Assembly: GCA_018700655.1 (NCBI GenBank)
Contig: JABIUG010000231.1
Span: forward strand, 1 to 6,528
Direction of reading: 5' to 3'
Source of the DNA: Rhodospirillaceae bacterium
GTDB lineage: Bacteria; Pseudomonadota; Alphaproteobacteria; SP197
Length of the DNA stretch: 6,528 bases
In this document: positions 6,075 to 6,528 of the stretch, piece after piece
Layout of the letters: the number at the start of each line of letters is the position of its first letter
Position numbering within the stretch: position 1 is the stretch's first letter
Program-made: the position numbers and the translations under genes
The notes under the pieces: model-generated
What the model was told of the DNA's origin: nothing
Databases searched by the model: none
What the model saw: the letters and a program-made list of their open reading frames with translations, nothing else

Positions 6075-6528
6075 TCAGTCGCTTTCGAGCTCGCTGTCCC
6101 AATAGAGATAATCGCGCCAGTCCTGGTGCAGGAAATTGGGCGGGAAAGCCCGGCCACTTTCGCGCAATTGATAGGTCGTGGGCGAAGCAGGTTCCATCAA
6201 CGGCGGCATACCGGCCTCTTTTGGGGTGCGGTTGGCCTTCTTCATGTTGCAGTTGCTGCAGGCGGTGACGACATTTTCCCAGCTGGTGCGCCCGCCACGC
6301 GAGCGCGGCATGACATGATCAAAGGTCAGCTCGCGGGTTTCACGAGGACTGCCGCAATACTGGCAGGCAAAGCTGTCGCGCAGGAATACGTTGAACCGGG
6401 TAAAGGCCGGGCGTTTGTTGAGCGGAACGAAATCGCGCAGGGCGATCACGCTGGGCAGGCGCATTTCGAAGCTGGGCGAACGCACGACCCGGTCATACTG
6501 GGACAAGGTCTGGACACGATCCATGAAC
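6075..6528 (-). CDS. HNH endonuclease, 5' end cut by the window edge
   Basis: The last 149 residues from the ATG at 6524, plus one complete Phe codon before it, belong to an HNH-family nuclease. A zinc pair C54-x-x-C57 (CQYC), the ββα-metal core with D69-H70 in TFDHVMPRSRGG, N84, and a second pair C89-x-x-C92 (CSNCN) are seen. A conserved tail, FPPNFLHQDWRDYLYWDSELE (127-147, here noting FPPN and WRDYLYW), follows. The N-terminal part YDRVVRSPSFEMRLPSVIAL (10-29) is highly characteristic of the family as I know it from alphaproteobacteria, where it is preceded by about 30-40 more residues and an F-x-D-R-V junction. The frame stays open to base 6528 with Phe before Met, so the ATG at 6524 is probably internal. 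The cellular role is unknown; no restriction, phage or toxin neighbour is visible. Confidence 0.88.
   Translation of the reverse strand, partial: FMDRVQTLSQYDRVVRSPSFEMRLPSVIALRDFVPLNKRPAFTRFNVFLRDSFACQYCGSPRETRELTFDHVMPRSRGGRTSWENVVTACSNCNMKKANRTPKEAGMPPLMEPASPTTYQLRESGRAFPPNFLHQDWRDYLYWDSELESD

Noticed and set aside
6075..6528. HNH gene as part of a defence, restriction or phage module
   Set aside because: No methylase, toxin, integrase or phage gene is adjacent, and the conserved flanking sequences suggest a chromosomal housekeeping-type family.

Overview
The window looks like chromosomal DNA from a G+C-rich alphaproteobacterium, plausibly Rhodospirillales-like. The evidence is a Coq7-type (ubiquinone) hydroxylase beside DsbB and a YqaA/DedA protein, an HNH endonuclease of a type I associate with alphaproteobacteria, and an intergenic repeat that would translate as MDRPVKPGDDG, a phrase typical of dispersed repeats in that class. 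Genes are tightly packed. I see no rRNA, tRNA, CRISPR array, phage gene or transposase.

Left part (1-2008): the 3' end of a short-chain dehydrogenase/reductase gene overlaps by ATGA a PuuE-like (allantoinase-type) polysaccharide-deacetylase-fold protein. This pair suggests a small catabolic operon that continues to the left. Converging on it with a gap of only 6 bases is a minus-strand acetolactate decarboxylase with an apparent signal peptide, so it probably acts in the periplasm.

Middle (2009-4780): a 128-base divergent spacer is followed by four plus-strand genes: yqaA-like membrane protein, dsbB, coq7 and a hormone-sensitive-lipase-family alpha/beta hydrolase. The last three are joined by ATGA and TGATG overlaps and should be translationally coupled. 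Coq7 helps make ubiquinone and DsbB passes electrons to ubiquinone, so this part has a plausible shared logic. The roles of the YqaA protein and the hydrolase in it are unknown.

Right part (4781-6528): a 312-base convergent spacer holds no convincing gene but at least one, probably two, repeat-like elements with hairpins. A 10-bp inverted repeat brackets it. Beyond it on the minus strand lie a small MscS-type mechanosensitive channel and an HNH endonuclease. The HNH gene is cut by the right edge: its reading frame stays open past the first visible ATG.

No clearly new multi-gene system is evident. The most unusual items are the exported stand-alone acetolactate decarboxylase, the divergent PuuE-like enzyme, the dsbB-coq7-hydrolase coupling, and the bracketed repeat spacer.
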